Positions 14,710-22,207 of a DNA stretch of 24,457 nucleotides are shown in pieces. The first letter of the stretch is position 1. Each line of letters starts with the position of its first letter. Source of the DNA: Hyphomicrobiales bacterium (GTDB lineage Bacteria; Pseudomonadota; Alphaproteobacteria; Rhizobiales; Beijerinckiaceae). The position numbers and the translations under genes are program-made. The DNA lies in the NCBI GenBank assembly GCA_947374125.1, contig CANCAR010000016.1, forward strand, positions 1-24,457, in the 5' to 3' direction. Under the pieces are notes generated by a model. That model was not told where the DNA came from. It did not search any database and worked only from the letters and a program-made list of their open reading frames with translations.

Positions 14710-15678
14710 ATGACGGCCAATAATATTCTAATGCCAAGGCCAATGATGCTGCCCATCATGGACGGCTTAAAAGCCACTGGTCACCTTCATTTTCTTTGGG
14801 AAAAATCAGATCCAGAAGCCTTTATACGGGACAATGCTTCAACAATCGGAGCCATTGCTACGGGTGGCCATATTAAAGTCGACGGCGCTTATATGTCGCA
14901 GTTCCCGAATTTAAAAATTGTCGCGAATTTCGGCGTTGGCTACGACACGGTGGACGCGAAGTGGGCAAGCCGGCACGGAATTATCGTCACCAATACACCG
15001 GACGTCTTAACCGAAGAAGTCGCCGATACAGCACTCGGTCTTCTTATCATGACAATGCGGGAGCTCCCACAATCCGAGCGTTTTTTGCGAGCGGGGAACT
15101 GGGCAACGAAGGGACCCTATCCGCTGACACATAATACCTTGCGGGGTAAAACGGTGGGCATTTTGGCGCTCGGGCGCATTGGCAAAGCCATCGCCCATCG
15201 CTGCGAGGCTTTCGGCCTTAAAGTGGTTTATCACGGCCGAAATAAGCAGAATGATGTCAAATATCCCTATTATCCCACACTCGTCGGTATGGCTAAAGAT
15301 GTGGATATTCTCTTGAGTGTCGCCCCGGGTGGCGATTCAACCTACCACACCATCAACGCTGAAGTGCTGGCAGCACTCGGCAGCAAAGGTGTCTTGATCA
15401 ATATTGGTCGCGGCAGCGTCGTGGATGAGCAGGCGCTCATCAAGGCGCTTGAAGACAAGGTCATCTTCTCAGCCGGCCTCGACGTTTTCGAAGATGAGCC
15501 TCGGGTACCAACCGAACTTATCGCGATGGAAAACGTCGTTCTATTGCCCCATGTTGGCTCCGCTTCGCACCACACCCGGAACCTGATGGGCCAACTCGTG
15601 GTCGATAACATATTGGCGTATCTTGGCGGGAAGCCGCCGCTTACGCCTGTTGCTGAGACGCCTTTTGGGAAGTGGTGA
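14710..15678 (+). CDS. D-isomer-specific 2-hydroxyacid dehydrogenase
   Basis: 322 residues. NAD(P)-binding motif GILALGRIGKAIAHR (150-164; the first Gly of GxGxxG is Ala). The catalytic Arg is in NIGRGSVVDE (Arg234), the Glu in VFEDEPRVP (Glu263) and the His in LLPHVGSAS (His281). The substrate loop NFGVGYDTVD is typical of glyoxylate/hydroxypyruvate reductases. AAGGAA lies seven bases before the ATG at 14710. It is transcribed divergently from ltnD across 149 bp, and ends before a palindromic GC-skewed element. Likely reduces glyoxylate, hydroxypyruvate or a related 2-oxo acid; which one cannot be read here. Confidence 0.92.
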   Translation: MTANNILMPRPMMLPIMDGLKATGHLHFLWEKSDPEAFIRDNASTIGAIATGGHIKVDGAYMSQFPNLKIVANFGVGYDTVDAKWASRHGIIVTNTPDVLTEEVADTALGLLIMTMRELPQSERFLRAGNWATKGPYPLTHNTLRGKTVGILALGRIGKAIAHRCEAFGLKVVYHGRNKQNDVKYPYYPTLVGMAKDVDILLSVAPGGDSTYHTINAEVLAALGSKGVLINIGRGSVVDEQALIKALEDKVIFSAGLDVFEDEPRVPTELIAMENVVLLPHVGSASHHTRNLMGQLVVDNILAYLGGKPPLTPVAETPFGKW

Positions 15679-15682
15679 GTTT

Positions 15683-15761
15683 TTAGGGGGTAGGGTGAAG
15701 GGTGTAGGGTGTAATTGCATTCGGACAACACCCCTTCTACTCCCTACTCCCTACCCCCTAA
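15683..15761. repeat. G-rich/C-rich imperfect palindrome between convergent genes
   Basis: The left arm starts TTAGGGGGTAGGG (15683-15695) and is matched exactly by CCCTACCCCCTAA at 15749-15761; the inner parts pair imperfectly around a short A/T-containing loop near 15713-15726. Each arm holds four G-runs of three or more on one strand (plus: 15686-15709; minus: 15758-15731). It sits between a plus-strand dehydrogenase and the minus-strand denD and could terminate both. It looks like a dispersed intergenic repeat, but a copy count needs the genome. Confidence 0.6.
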
Positions 15762-15767
15762 GCCCTC

Positions 15768-16748
15768 TTAAGCGATATGACCGCCCAGCTCATCCTCGAT
15801 GTGAACGCGGATGATCTCTTCAAACGTTGTCTCGGCGGTAAATCCTAGCGCTGTTGCGCGCTTGGCATCTAGCCGGGTTGCCCAGCCATCAACGATCTTG
15901 ATGATCGCAGGATCGGGCTCACGGCGGATACGGGCCACGACTTTATCACCCGCCACTTTGCGTAACGCTTCAATCTGCTCACCCACCGTTACAGACAGTC
16001 CCGGCATAGCGAGTGCACGGCGTGGTCCAACGAGGTTCAAATCAAGCGTTGCAGCATGTATCAAAAAGCCAACCGCCGAGCGTGGACTGGCGTGCCAATG
16101 CCGCACGCTTTCCGAGACCGGCAATACCGCTTCGTGCCCAGCGAGTGGCTCGCGAATAATGTTCGAGAAAAAGCCTGAAGCCGCCTTGTTGGGTTTACCC
16201 GGGCGGACGCAAATGGTTGGTAGCCGAATACCGATGCCATCGAAAAAGCCCTTTCGGGAATAATCGGAGAGCAGCAACTCACCAATCGCCTTTTGCGTGC
16301 CATAGGAGGTGAGCGGTGTTGTGAAGAACTCGTCACCAATCGCCTCAGGAAACGGTGCGCCATAGACCGCAATCGAAGAGGTAAAGACAACGCGCGGGCG
16401 ATATCCGTCGCCAATCGCCCGAATGGCCGCAAACAATTCCATTGTGCCATGCAGATTGATCCGATAGCCCAGATCAAAATTCTGTTCCGCCTCTCCCGAT
16501 ACAATCGCTGCCAGATGGAAGATCACATCGGGACGACCGGCCACCAATTTGGCTGCCTCGCCAGGAAGCGAGAAATCTGAGGCCAAGAGCGTCGACGAAA
16601 ATTTTGCGCCAACCGGTGCCGACGGCTCCACGACATCGTGCAGTGTTGCCTTGGTAATTTCTTTGCCACCAAGATGGCCGTCCTTTGCGAGTCGATCAGC
16701 AAGCTTACGGCCAACCATACCTGCAGCGCCTATGATGAGAATATGCAT
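15768..16748 (-). CDS. denD: D-erythronate dehydrogenase-like epimerase-family protein
   Basis: 326 residues, extended short-chain dehydrogenase. The NAD motif is IIGAAGMVGRKLADRL with GAAGMVG at 7-13; the catalytic pair is Tyr149 and Lys153 in SYGTQKAIGE. Family stretches are FHLAAIVSGEAEQNFDLGY, VVFTSSIAVYG and IRLPTICVRPGKPNKAASGF, which I recognise from DenD, the enzyme oxidising D-erythronate to 2-oxo-erythronate. Length is typical. AGGGG lies eight bases before the ATG at 16748. It follows the SDR gene by 21 bp and ends a minus-strand unit. DenD normally works with OtnK, OtnC and OtnI, none of which is seen here. Confidence 0.85.
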   Translation of the reverse strand: MHILIIGAAGMVGRKLADRLAKDGHLGGKEITKATLHDVVEPSAPVGAKFSSTLLASDFSLPGEAAKLVAGRPDVIFHLAAIVSGEAEQNFDLGYRINLHGTMELFAAIRAIGDGYRPRVVFTSSIAVYGAPFPEAIGDEFFTTPLTSYGTQKAIGELLLSDYSRKGFFDGIGIRLPTICVRPGKPNKAASGFFSNIIREPLAGHEAVLPVSESVRHWHASPRSAVGFLIHAATLDLNLVGPRRALAMPGLSVTVGEQIEALRKVAGDKVVARIRREPDPAIIKIVDGWATRLDAKRATALGFTAETTFEEIIRVHIEDELGGHIA

Positions 16749-16769
16749 TTTTTAAACCCCTGATTTCAA

Positions 16770-17516
16770 TTAAAGAGCAAAGCCGCCATCCGCGAGATGG
16801 ATCTGGCCCGTTGTATAGCTCGCCTCGTCGGACGCTAAATAAACCGCCAGCATAGCAATTTCTTCAGCCGTACCAAGTCGACCCATCGGCTGTCGATCAA
16901 TAAAGGCCTGTCGTGCCGCCTGTTCCGTAATGCCTTGCGTTTTGGCGAGCGTCGCAATGCGTTCATCCAAGGAAGGAGATTGAATCGTGCCGGGGCAAAT
17001 TGCATTAGCGCGAACGCCCTTTTTGATGAAGTCCGCGGCTACCGCCTTGGTGAGACCAATCACAGCTGCCTTTGATGCGCCATAGACATAGCGATTGGGG
17101 ATACCGCGCACCGAGCCCGCACCTGAGGCGATATTCACGATCGATCCCGCACCCTTTGCCAGCATGCCGGGGATGAAGGCTTTAATTGTCCGGTGCATGC
17201 TCTTCACATTAAGATCAAACGAGAAATCCCAATCTTTATCATCGCATTCAAGCACGGTGCCGTGATGGACGAAGCCTGCCGCGTTTACCAAAATGTCGAT
17301 GGAGCCAACCTTCTCGGCGAAGCTGTTTACGGCTTTATCGGATAAGACGTCGAGCTTGCGGCGTTTCGCGCGCAACAGCCCTTCGAGTTTAACGGTATCG
17401 CGGTCGGTCGCCCAAACAACGGCTCCTTCGCGCACAAAAGCTTCAGCAATTGCCCTGCCAATGCCCTGACCTGCTGCGGTGACGACCGCAATCTTGCCTT
17501 TTAAACGTCCCGCCAT
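16770..17516 (-). CDS. Short-chain dehydrogenase, DHRS6/BDH2-like
   Basis: 248-residue classical SDR. The cofactor motif is TAAGQGIG (13-20), followed by NAAG, with catalytic Ser131, Tyr145 and Lys149 in YGASK. ATDRD at strand two favours NAD. The stretches AGFVHHGTVLECDDKDWDFS, KAAVIGLTKAVAADFI and CPGTIQSPSLDERI strongly resemble the DHRS6 (BDH2) group. Bacterial relatives include 2-keto-3-deoxy-L-fuconate and related sugar-acid dehydrogenases. GGGAGAG lies seven bases before the ATG at 17516. It lies between a GNAT gene (23 bp) and denD (21 bp), which suggests an oxidation of a sugar or keto-deoxy sugar acid. Confidence 0.9.
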   Translation of the reverse strand: MAGRLKGKIAVVTAAGQGIGRAIAEAFVREGAVVWATDRDTVKLEGLLRAKRRKLDVLSDKAVNSFAEKVGSIDILVNAAGFVHHGTVLECDDKDWDFSFDLNVKSMHRTIKAFIPGMLAKGAGSIVNIASGAGSVRGIPNRYVYGASKAAVIGLTKAVAADFIKKGVRANAICPGTIQSPSLDERIATLAKTQGITEQAARQAFIDRQPMGRLGTAEEIAMLAVYLASDEASYTTGQIHLADGGFAL

Positions 17517-17539
17517 GGTTGTCTCTCCCTTTTGGTTTT

Positions 17540-18259
17540 TTATTTAAAATCGTTCAGTCGTTTATTTTGGTGGCCTTTGGCGTCAAAATTTTCTGGGTTC
17601 AACCAAGCCTCGAACGCCGCTTTTTGCGCAGGCCATTCCGGTGCCAGAATGGAGTACCAAGCGGTGTCACGGTTACGCCCGCGTACCAGCATATGGAACC
17701 GAAAAATTCCCTCAAACGAAAAGCCAAACCGCTCAGCCGCGCGGCGCGAAGGTGCATTCAACGCATTGCATTTCCACTCATAGCGGCGATACCCGAGCGT
17801 ATCGAACACGTATCGCATCAATAAATATTGCGCCTCGGATGCACCGGGTGTTTTTTGAAGAGATGGGCCATACATGATATTGCCCACCTCAATAACGCGA
17901 TGAGTCGTATCGATCCGCATCAAGGTTTCGTAGCCAACCGCTTTTCCCGACCGCTTATCGATAATCGCGAAAAACAGCGGATCTTCGGAAGCTGCTTTGC
18001 CCTCAATATGCGCCCTAAAAGCGGCCTTATCCGCAAAAGGTGGCTCAAATAGATATTGCCAGATCACATCTTGATCAGCCCCATGCGAGGCTTCGAACAG
18101 CTCATCCGTGTGCTTTGCGGAATCGAGTGGCTCAAGCCGAACATAGCGCCCGTCAATCACCATCCGCTCAGGCCTTGGCGCTGGATGCGCGTCCACCTCT
18201 ATGCCGATCGGAAGTCCTGATTTTGGGTCGGGGACTGAGGTGGGGGTGAAAGAAGCCAT
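17540..18259 (-). CDS. GNAT acetyltransferase, RimJ/RimL type
   Basis: 239 residues. The core begins VIDGRYVRLEPLDSAKHTDE; the acetyl-CoA-binding half contains YLLMRYVFDTLGYRRYEWKC, NAPSRRAAERFGFSFEGIFR and the RNRDTAWYSIL ending typical of the COG1670 group. About 30 residues precede the domain. The ATG at 18259 has only a weak SD; a longer in-frame extension to 18364 would run through the palindromic repeat and is not credible. It lies between the dehydratase and the SDR on the same strand. Targets may be protein N termini or small amines; nothing in the sequence decides. Confidence 0.85.
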   Translation of the reverse strand: MASFTPTSVPDPKSGLPIGIEVDAHPAPRPERMVIDGRYVRLEPLDSAKHTDELFEASHGADQDVIWQYLFEPPFADKAAFRAHIEGKAASEDPLFFAIIDKRSGKAVGYETLMRIDTTHRVIEVGNIMYGPSLQKTPGASEAQYLLMRYVFDTLGYRRYEWKCNALNAPSRRAAERFGFSFEGIFRFHMLVRGRNRDTAWYSILAPEWPAQKAAFEAWLNPENFDAKGHQNKRLNDFK

Positions 18260-18280
18260 GACTCGATTTCGAATATTTCT

Positions 18281-18383
18281 ACCCTCCTCTAGAGGGGAAG
18301 GGTCGCGCCGAAGGCACAGGGTGGGGTGACGCCAATCAAGACCCTGACCCCTTCTCCTCCCCACAAGAGGGAGGGGAGGAGAT
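18281..18383. repeat. Palindromic intergenic repeat element
   Basis: Compound palindrome between the dehydratase and GNAT genes. CCTCTAGAGG (18286-18295) is self-complementary, CCTCCC (18356-18361) pairs with GGGAGG (18369-18374), and GGGTC (18300-18304) pairs with GACCC (18340-18344). The core GTCGCGCCGAAGGCAC resembles, from memory, short dispersed repeats seen in many alphaproteobacterial genomes. It lies downstream of the dehydratase and may act as terminator or mRNA stabiliser. The copy number is unknown. Confidence 0.6.
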
Positions 18384-18398
18384 GAGAGCTATTGGAAG

Positions 18399-20291
18399 CT
18401 AGTGGTTATCTCTCGCCACGCCAAATTTTTGCGCGACGCGCTGATATTTAACGGCTGGCTTTAATACCATGCCATCCGAGAGTTGATCGACCATCGAGCG
18501 TTGGATCTCCTGCCAAGGCGTCTGGCTGGCTGGGTATTTGAAACCGCCATGCTGCATGAGATCGGCGCGGCGTTGAGCGAGTTCTTCTTTCGAAATGAGA
18601 ATGTCAGCCGTGCCTTTTTTAAGATCAATCCGCACCTGATCGCCGGTCTTGAGCAGTGCCAAACCGCCATTCGCCGCTGCTTCCGGCGAAGCGTTGAGAA
18701 TGGAAGGCGATCCGGAGGTGCCCGATTGGCGGCCATCCCCGATGCAAGGCAGTGCCATAATGCCCTTCTTCAATAGCGCGGCTGGTGGTTGCATGTTCAC
18801 GACTTCCGCTGCGCCCGGATAGCCAATTGGGCCCGTACCGCGGATAAACAGCATGCAATGCTCGTCGATCTTCAGCTTCGGATCATCAATCCGATGGTGA
18901 TAATCTTCCGGTCCTTCAAACACGATAGCACGGCCTTCAAAGGCGTCAGGGTCTTTCGGATTAGATAGATAGCGCGTCCGGAACTCGTCCGAAATCACGC
19001 TGGTTTTCATCACCGCGCTATCAAACAGATTGCCCTTAAGCACCAAGAAGCCCGCATCTTTCCGCATTGGCTTGGCGACTGGGAAGATAACGTCTTTATC
19101 GATCGTCTCCGTCGATGCACAATTCTCACCAATGGTTTTGCCATTGGCCGTCAGCGCACCCTCGCGGATGTATTTTTTCTTCATCAACTCGTTGATCACA
19201 GCGGGAACCCCGCCGGCACGATGAAATTCTTCGCCAAGATATTTACCGGCTGGCTGGAGGTTAACGATCAACGGAACCTTCAGACCGTATTTCTGCCAAT
19301 CCTCAACCTTCAGTTCCACGCCAATGTGACGGGCAATGGCATTGATATGGATCGGTGCGTTTGTTGATCCGCCAATCGCCGAATTGACAATGATGGCATT
19401 TTCAAACGCTTCGCGTGTCATGATATCGGAAGGTTTCAAATCTTCCCATACCATCTCTACGGCACGGATGCCGGTTTCATAAGCGATCTGTCCGCGCTCG
19501 CGATAAGGCGCTGGAATCGCTGCACAGCCTGGCAGTGTCATCCCAAGCGCTTCAGCCAAGGAATTCATCGTTGAGGCCGTGCCCATTGTGTTGCAGTGGC
19601 CGACGGATGGAGCCGACGACGCCACGATCTGCATGAACTCTTCGTAATCGATTTCGCCCGCCGCCAAACGCTCGCGCTGGCGCCACACAACTGTTCCAGA
19701 GCCAGTACGCTCACCGCGATACCAGCCATTCAGCATCGGCCCGCCACACAGCACGATCGAAGGAATATTGACGGTAGCGGCCGCCATAATGCAGGCAGGC
19801 GTCGTCTTGTCGCAGCCCGTGGTAAGCACCACTCCATCCAGAGGATAACCGTAAAGTACCTCAACCAAGCCGAGATAGGCCAAGTTGCGGTCCAGCGAAG
19901 CCGTTGGCCGCTTTCCGGTTTCCTGAATCGGGTGAACAGGGAATTCGAACGCCACACCACCAGCCGCCGTAATGCCCTCACGCACTCGCTTGGCGAGTTC
20001 AATATGGTGCCGATTGCAAGGCGAGAGGTCCGAGCCTGTCTGAGCAATGCCGATAATCGGCTTGCCTGACTGAAGTTCCTCACGCGTTAGGCCAAAATTG
20101 AGATAGCGCTCCAGATATAGCGCGGTCATGCCAGGATTATCGGGATTATCGAACCACTGCTTCGAGCGAAGCTGGCTTTTTTTGATCCGTTTTGGTGCCG
20201 CAAGCTTCACCGCCGCTTTAACAACGGTCTTTTTGGCTTCACTTTTTTTCGGTTCAGCCTTCTTGCTCACGGTTTTTTTCGAACCCGCCAT
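18399..20291 (-). CDS. D-xylonate dehydratase-like IlvD/Edd-family enzyme with lysine-rich N-terminal tail
   Basis: 630 residues. The conserved part from about residue 40 (LRSKQWFDNPDNPGMTALYL, PIIGIAQTGSDLSPCN, CAAIPAPYRERGQ) closely follows Caulobacter XylD, which dehydrates D-xylonate to 2-keto-3-deoxyxylonate. Cys92, Cys160 (TTGCDKTTP) and Cys233 (GHCNTMGTAS) are the expected Fe-S ligands. The first 39 residues are not part of the enzyme fold: 13 are lysine, arranged as KK pairs about every five residues. GGGAGAG precedes the ATG at 20291, and the next Met (55) would delete conserved sequence, so the tail is probably translated. Other sugar acids (arabonate, fuconate, sulfogluconate) are possible substrates. 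It heads a minus-strand group with the GNAT, SDR and denD genes. Confidence 0.9.
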   Translation of the reverse strand: MAGSKKTVSKKAEPKKSEAKKTVVKAAVKLAAPKRIKKSQLRSKQWFDNPDNPGMTALYLERYLNFGLTREELQSGKPIIGIAQTGSDLSPCNRHHIELAKRVREGITAAGGVAFEFPVHPIQETGKRPTASLDRNLAYLGLVEVLYGYPLDGVVLTTGCDKTTPACIMAAATVNIPSIVLCGGPMLNGWYRGERTGSGTVVWRQRERLAAGEIDYEEFMQIVASSAPSVGHCNTMGTASTMNSLAEALGMTLPGCAAIPAPYRERGQIAYETGIRAVEMVWEDLKPSDIMTREAFENAIIVNSAIGGSTNAPIHINAIARHIGVELKVEDWQKYGLKVPLIVNLQPAGKYLGEEFHRAGGVPAVINELMKKKYIREGALTANGKTIGENCASTETIDKDVIFPVAKPMRKDAGFLVLKGNLFDSAVMKTSVISDEFRTRYLSNPKDPDAFEGRAIVFEGPEDYHHRIDDPKLKIDEHCMLFIRGTGPIGYPGAAEVVNMQPPAALLKKGIMALPCIGDGRQSGTSGSPSILNASPEAAANGGLALLKTGDQVRIDLKKGTADILISKEELAQRRADLMQHGGFKYPASQTPWQEIQRSMVDQLSDGMVLKPAVKYQRVAQKFGVARDNH

Positions 20292-20305
20292 TTCGCTCTC
20301 CCTTG

Positions 20306-20413
20306 TGTGTGGTCACACGCGCATCTGATATTCGCGAAGCACGCGTTGATTTCTTTGCTACCATCGCCCTAAATGGAGAAGAAAATCAATAAGCTTAGGT
20401 CCATCATATGGAC
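20306..20413. promoter_or_regulatory. Divergent control region with short inverted repeats
   Basis: The 137-bp gap between the divergent dehydratase and aminotransferase genes holds GTGTG-GT-CACAC (20307-20318), the 8-bp palindrome TTCGCGAA (20331-20338) and GTCCAT-CAT-ATGGAC (20399-20413), the last directly before the aminotransferase SD. Any could be an operator or mRNA hairpin. No convincing -35/-10 pair was found. Confidence 0.3.
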
Positions 20414-20428
20414 GGAGGAGCCCTGCCC

Positions 20429-21610
20429 ATGCTGCACATCATCGACGCCTTCTCACGAATTGGTGAAGAAAACGCCTTCTCCGTTCTAGCACGAGCAACG
20501 GAATTGCAACGCCAAGGTAAGGATATTATTAATCTCGGTATCGGCCAACCAGATTTCCGAACCCCCGACAATATCGTAGAAGCCGCGATTAAAGCGCTGC
20601 GCGATGGCCATCACGGCTATACGCCCGCGACCGGTATTCTCCCCTTACGCGAAGCGGTCGCGGCTGATTTGCACAAGCGCTTCAATGTCGAGGTTTCGCC
20701 CGAACTCGTAATGATCGTCCCAGGCGGCAAGGTTACCATGTTCATGGCGATCTTGATGTTCGGCGAACCGGGTGCCGAGATTCTTTATCCTGATCCTGGA
20801 TTTCCGATTTATCGTTCCATGATCGAGTTTACCGGTGCCACACCCATCCCCGTTCCGATCCGCGAGGAAAACGGCTTTGCCTTCTCGGCAGATGAGACGT
20901 TAGCGCTGATCACGCCCAAAACACGGCTTCTGATCATAAATTCTCCCGCAAACCCAACCGGGGGCGTTACGCCAAAATCAGAAATCGACAGACTGGTAAA
21001 AGGCCTCGAAAAATTCCCTGATGTTGCGATCATGTCCGACGAGATCTATGCGCAGATGACCTATGATGGCGAGGCGCATCAAACCCTGCTCGCTTATCCG
21101 GAAATCCGTGACCGACTGATTTTGTTGGATGGCTGGTCAAAAACCTATGCCATGACGGGTTGGCGCATGGGATATTCCGTCTGGCCTAAGCCACTTTATG
21201 ATGCAGCGCGCAAGCTTGCGGTTAACTCCTTCTCCTGTGTCAACGCCTCCGCGCAATGGGCAGGACTTGAAGCCCTTACCGGCCCGCAGGACGCAGTACA
21301 TGCCATGATCGCAGAATTTGATCGCCGCCGGAAAGTGGTCGTTGATGGCCTAAATAAATTACCTGGCATCTCAGCAGCCACTCCCAAAGGCGCATTTTAC
21401 GCCTTCCCGAATATATCGAAAACAGGATGGCGCGCCAAACCTCTGGCGTCCGCTTTGTTGGAAGAAGCTGGCGTCGCGACCATTGGCGGGCCCGATTTCG
21501 GCGTCTATGGCGAAGGCTTCATCCGCCTCTCTTACGCGAACTCGACCGAGAATATCCTGCGTGCATTGGAACGTATCGGAACATTTCTGAGCGAGCATCG
21601 GCAAGACTAA
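20429..21610 (+). CDS. PLP-dependent aminotransferase, class I/II (COG0436)
   Basis: 393 residues, fold-I aminotransferase of the aspartate/alanine group. The PLP lysine is Lys238 in DGWSKTYAMTGWRMGY, with Arg246 for the cofactor phosphate. Asn175 is in NSPANPTGG, Asp204 and Tyr207 in SDEIYAQM, and the N-terminal NLGIGQPDFRTPDNI is typical. A GGAGGAG at 20414-20420 is eight bases before the ATG at 20429, so this start is preferred to the ATG at 20408, which lies in a hairpin ahead of that SD. Amino-acid specificity cannot be assigned. It is transcribed alone, away from the dehydratase. Confidence 0.92.
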   Translation: MLHIIDAFSRIGEENAFSVLARATELQRQGKDIINLGIGQPDFRTPDNIVEAAIKALRDGHHGYTPATGILPLREAVAADLHKRFNVEVSPELVMIVPGGKVTMFMAILMFGEPGAEILYPDPGFPIYRSMIEFTGATPIPVPIREENGFAFSADETLALITPKTRLLIINSPANPTGGVTPKSEIDRLVKGLEKFPDVAIMSDEIYAQMTYDGEAHQTLLAYPEIRDRLILLDGWSKTYAMTGWRMGYSVWPKPLYDAARKLAVNSFSCVNASAQWAGLEALTGPQDAVHAMIAEFDRRRKVVVDGLNKLPGISAATPKGAFYAFPNISKTGWRAKPLASALLEEAGVATIGGPDFGVYGEGFIRLSYANSTENILRALERIGTFLSEHRQD

Positions 21611-21664
21611 CGGATAGAAACGCTGCTCCCTTCCCATACTGTACCAGCCAATCGCCATGGAACG

Positions 21665-21688
21665 AATCAACGCGTCTTCGCGTTGATT
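21665..21688. terminator. Perfect 10-bp hairpin after the aminotransferase gene
   Basis: AATCAACGCG (21665-21674), loop TCTT, CGCGTTGATT (21679-21688). It lies 54 bp after the aminotransferase stop and abuts the first possible ATG (21690) of the next small ORF. There is no long T-run after it, so it may be a weak terminator, an operator or a structure limiting translation downstream. Confidence 0.45.
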
Positions 21689-21689
21689 T

Positions 21690-21911
21690 ATGGATCGTGT
21701 GTTCCATCACGATTTCATGCGTGATTTAATGGAACGATTGACGGGAAGGCATGGTTTAGCCGTGGTTAGTCGAAATTTCCTCTTTCTCATCATCGGCGCG
21801 CTGGCGGTTGTCACCGCACTGCTCGGTTACCGCTATTACGAGGAACACAAAAAGACCTCCGGCATTCAGATCGATATCGGAAAAGGTGGCGTTTCCATTG
21901 AGGAAAAATGA
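21690..21911 (+). CDS. Small single-pass membrane protein, unknown function
   Basis: Up to 73 residues: a short basic N-terminal part (MERLTGRHGLAVVSRN), one transmembrane helix (FLFLIIGALAVVTALLGYRY) and a charged tail with the pattern IQIDIGKGGVSIEE. Not recognised as a named family, though small anchored proteins with this tail type are frequent in alphaproteobacteria. The start is uncertain: ATGs at 21690, 21717 and 21729 all lack a good SD, and the first abuts a perfect hairpin. The CsbD-family gene follows after 77 bp. The helix and tail argue that the ORF is real. Confidence 0.65.
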   Translation: MDRVFHHDFMRDLMERLTGRHGLAVVSRNFLFLIIGALAVVTALLGYRYYEEHKKTSGIQIDIGKGGVSIEEK

Positions 21912-21988
21912 TCTCAGTAGGCGCGCCGTCTATGTAGCGAACCAATAAATTGATCCGCTAAAGGCACTCCAACAAAAAGGAGAAACTG

Positions 21989-22198
21989 ATGAATTGGGAT
22001 CAAATTGAAGGCAATTGGAAGCAGTTCAAAGGCCAAGCCAGGGAAAAATGGGGTAGGTTAACCGACGACGATATTGAGCGGGTCGAAGGCAAACGCACAG
22101 AGCTATTAGGTCTTCTACAGACACGTTATGGGCATGCAAAGGAAACCGCCGAATACGAAGTTGAAAGCTGGATTAAAGACCTGCCCATTCAAAGATAG
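21989..22198 (+). CDS. CsbD family stress-response protein
   Basis: 69 residues with the family pattern MNWDQIEGNWKQFKGQAREK then WGRLTDDDIERVEGKRTELLG. CsbD-like proteins (E. coli YjbJ type) are small, abundant in stationary phase and general stress, and of unknown biochemical role. AGGAG lies about seven bases before the ATG at 21989. It converges on the aldolase gene with a 9-bp gap. Regulation by general stress is known for the family but no promoter could be assigned here. Confidence 0.92.
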   Translation: MNWDQIEGNWKQFKGQAREKWGRLTDDDIERVEGKRTELLGLLQTRYGHAKETAEYEVESWIKDLPIQR

Positions 22199-22207
22199 CC
22201 GTCAATT

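Noticed and set aside
14142..14723. 193-codon plus-strand ORF over the ltnD-like gene
   Set aside because: Antisense shadow with Ala/Pro/Ser-rich composition, running into the ltnD/dehydrogenase intergenic region without family features.
19596..20069. 157-codon plus-strand ORF inside the dehydratase gene
   Set aside because: Antisense shadow; the dehydratase frame is full length with its Fe-S cysteines.
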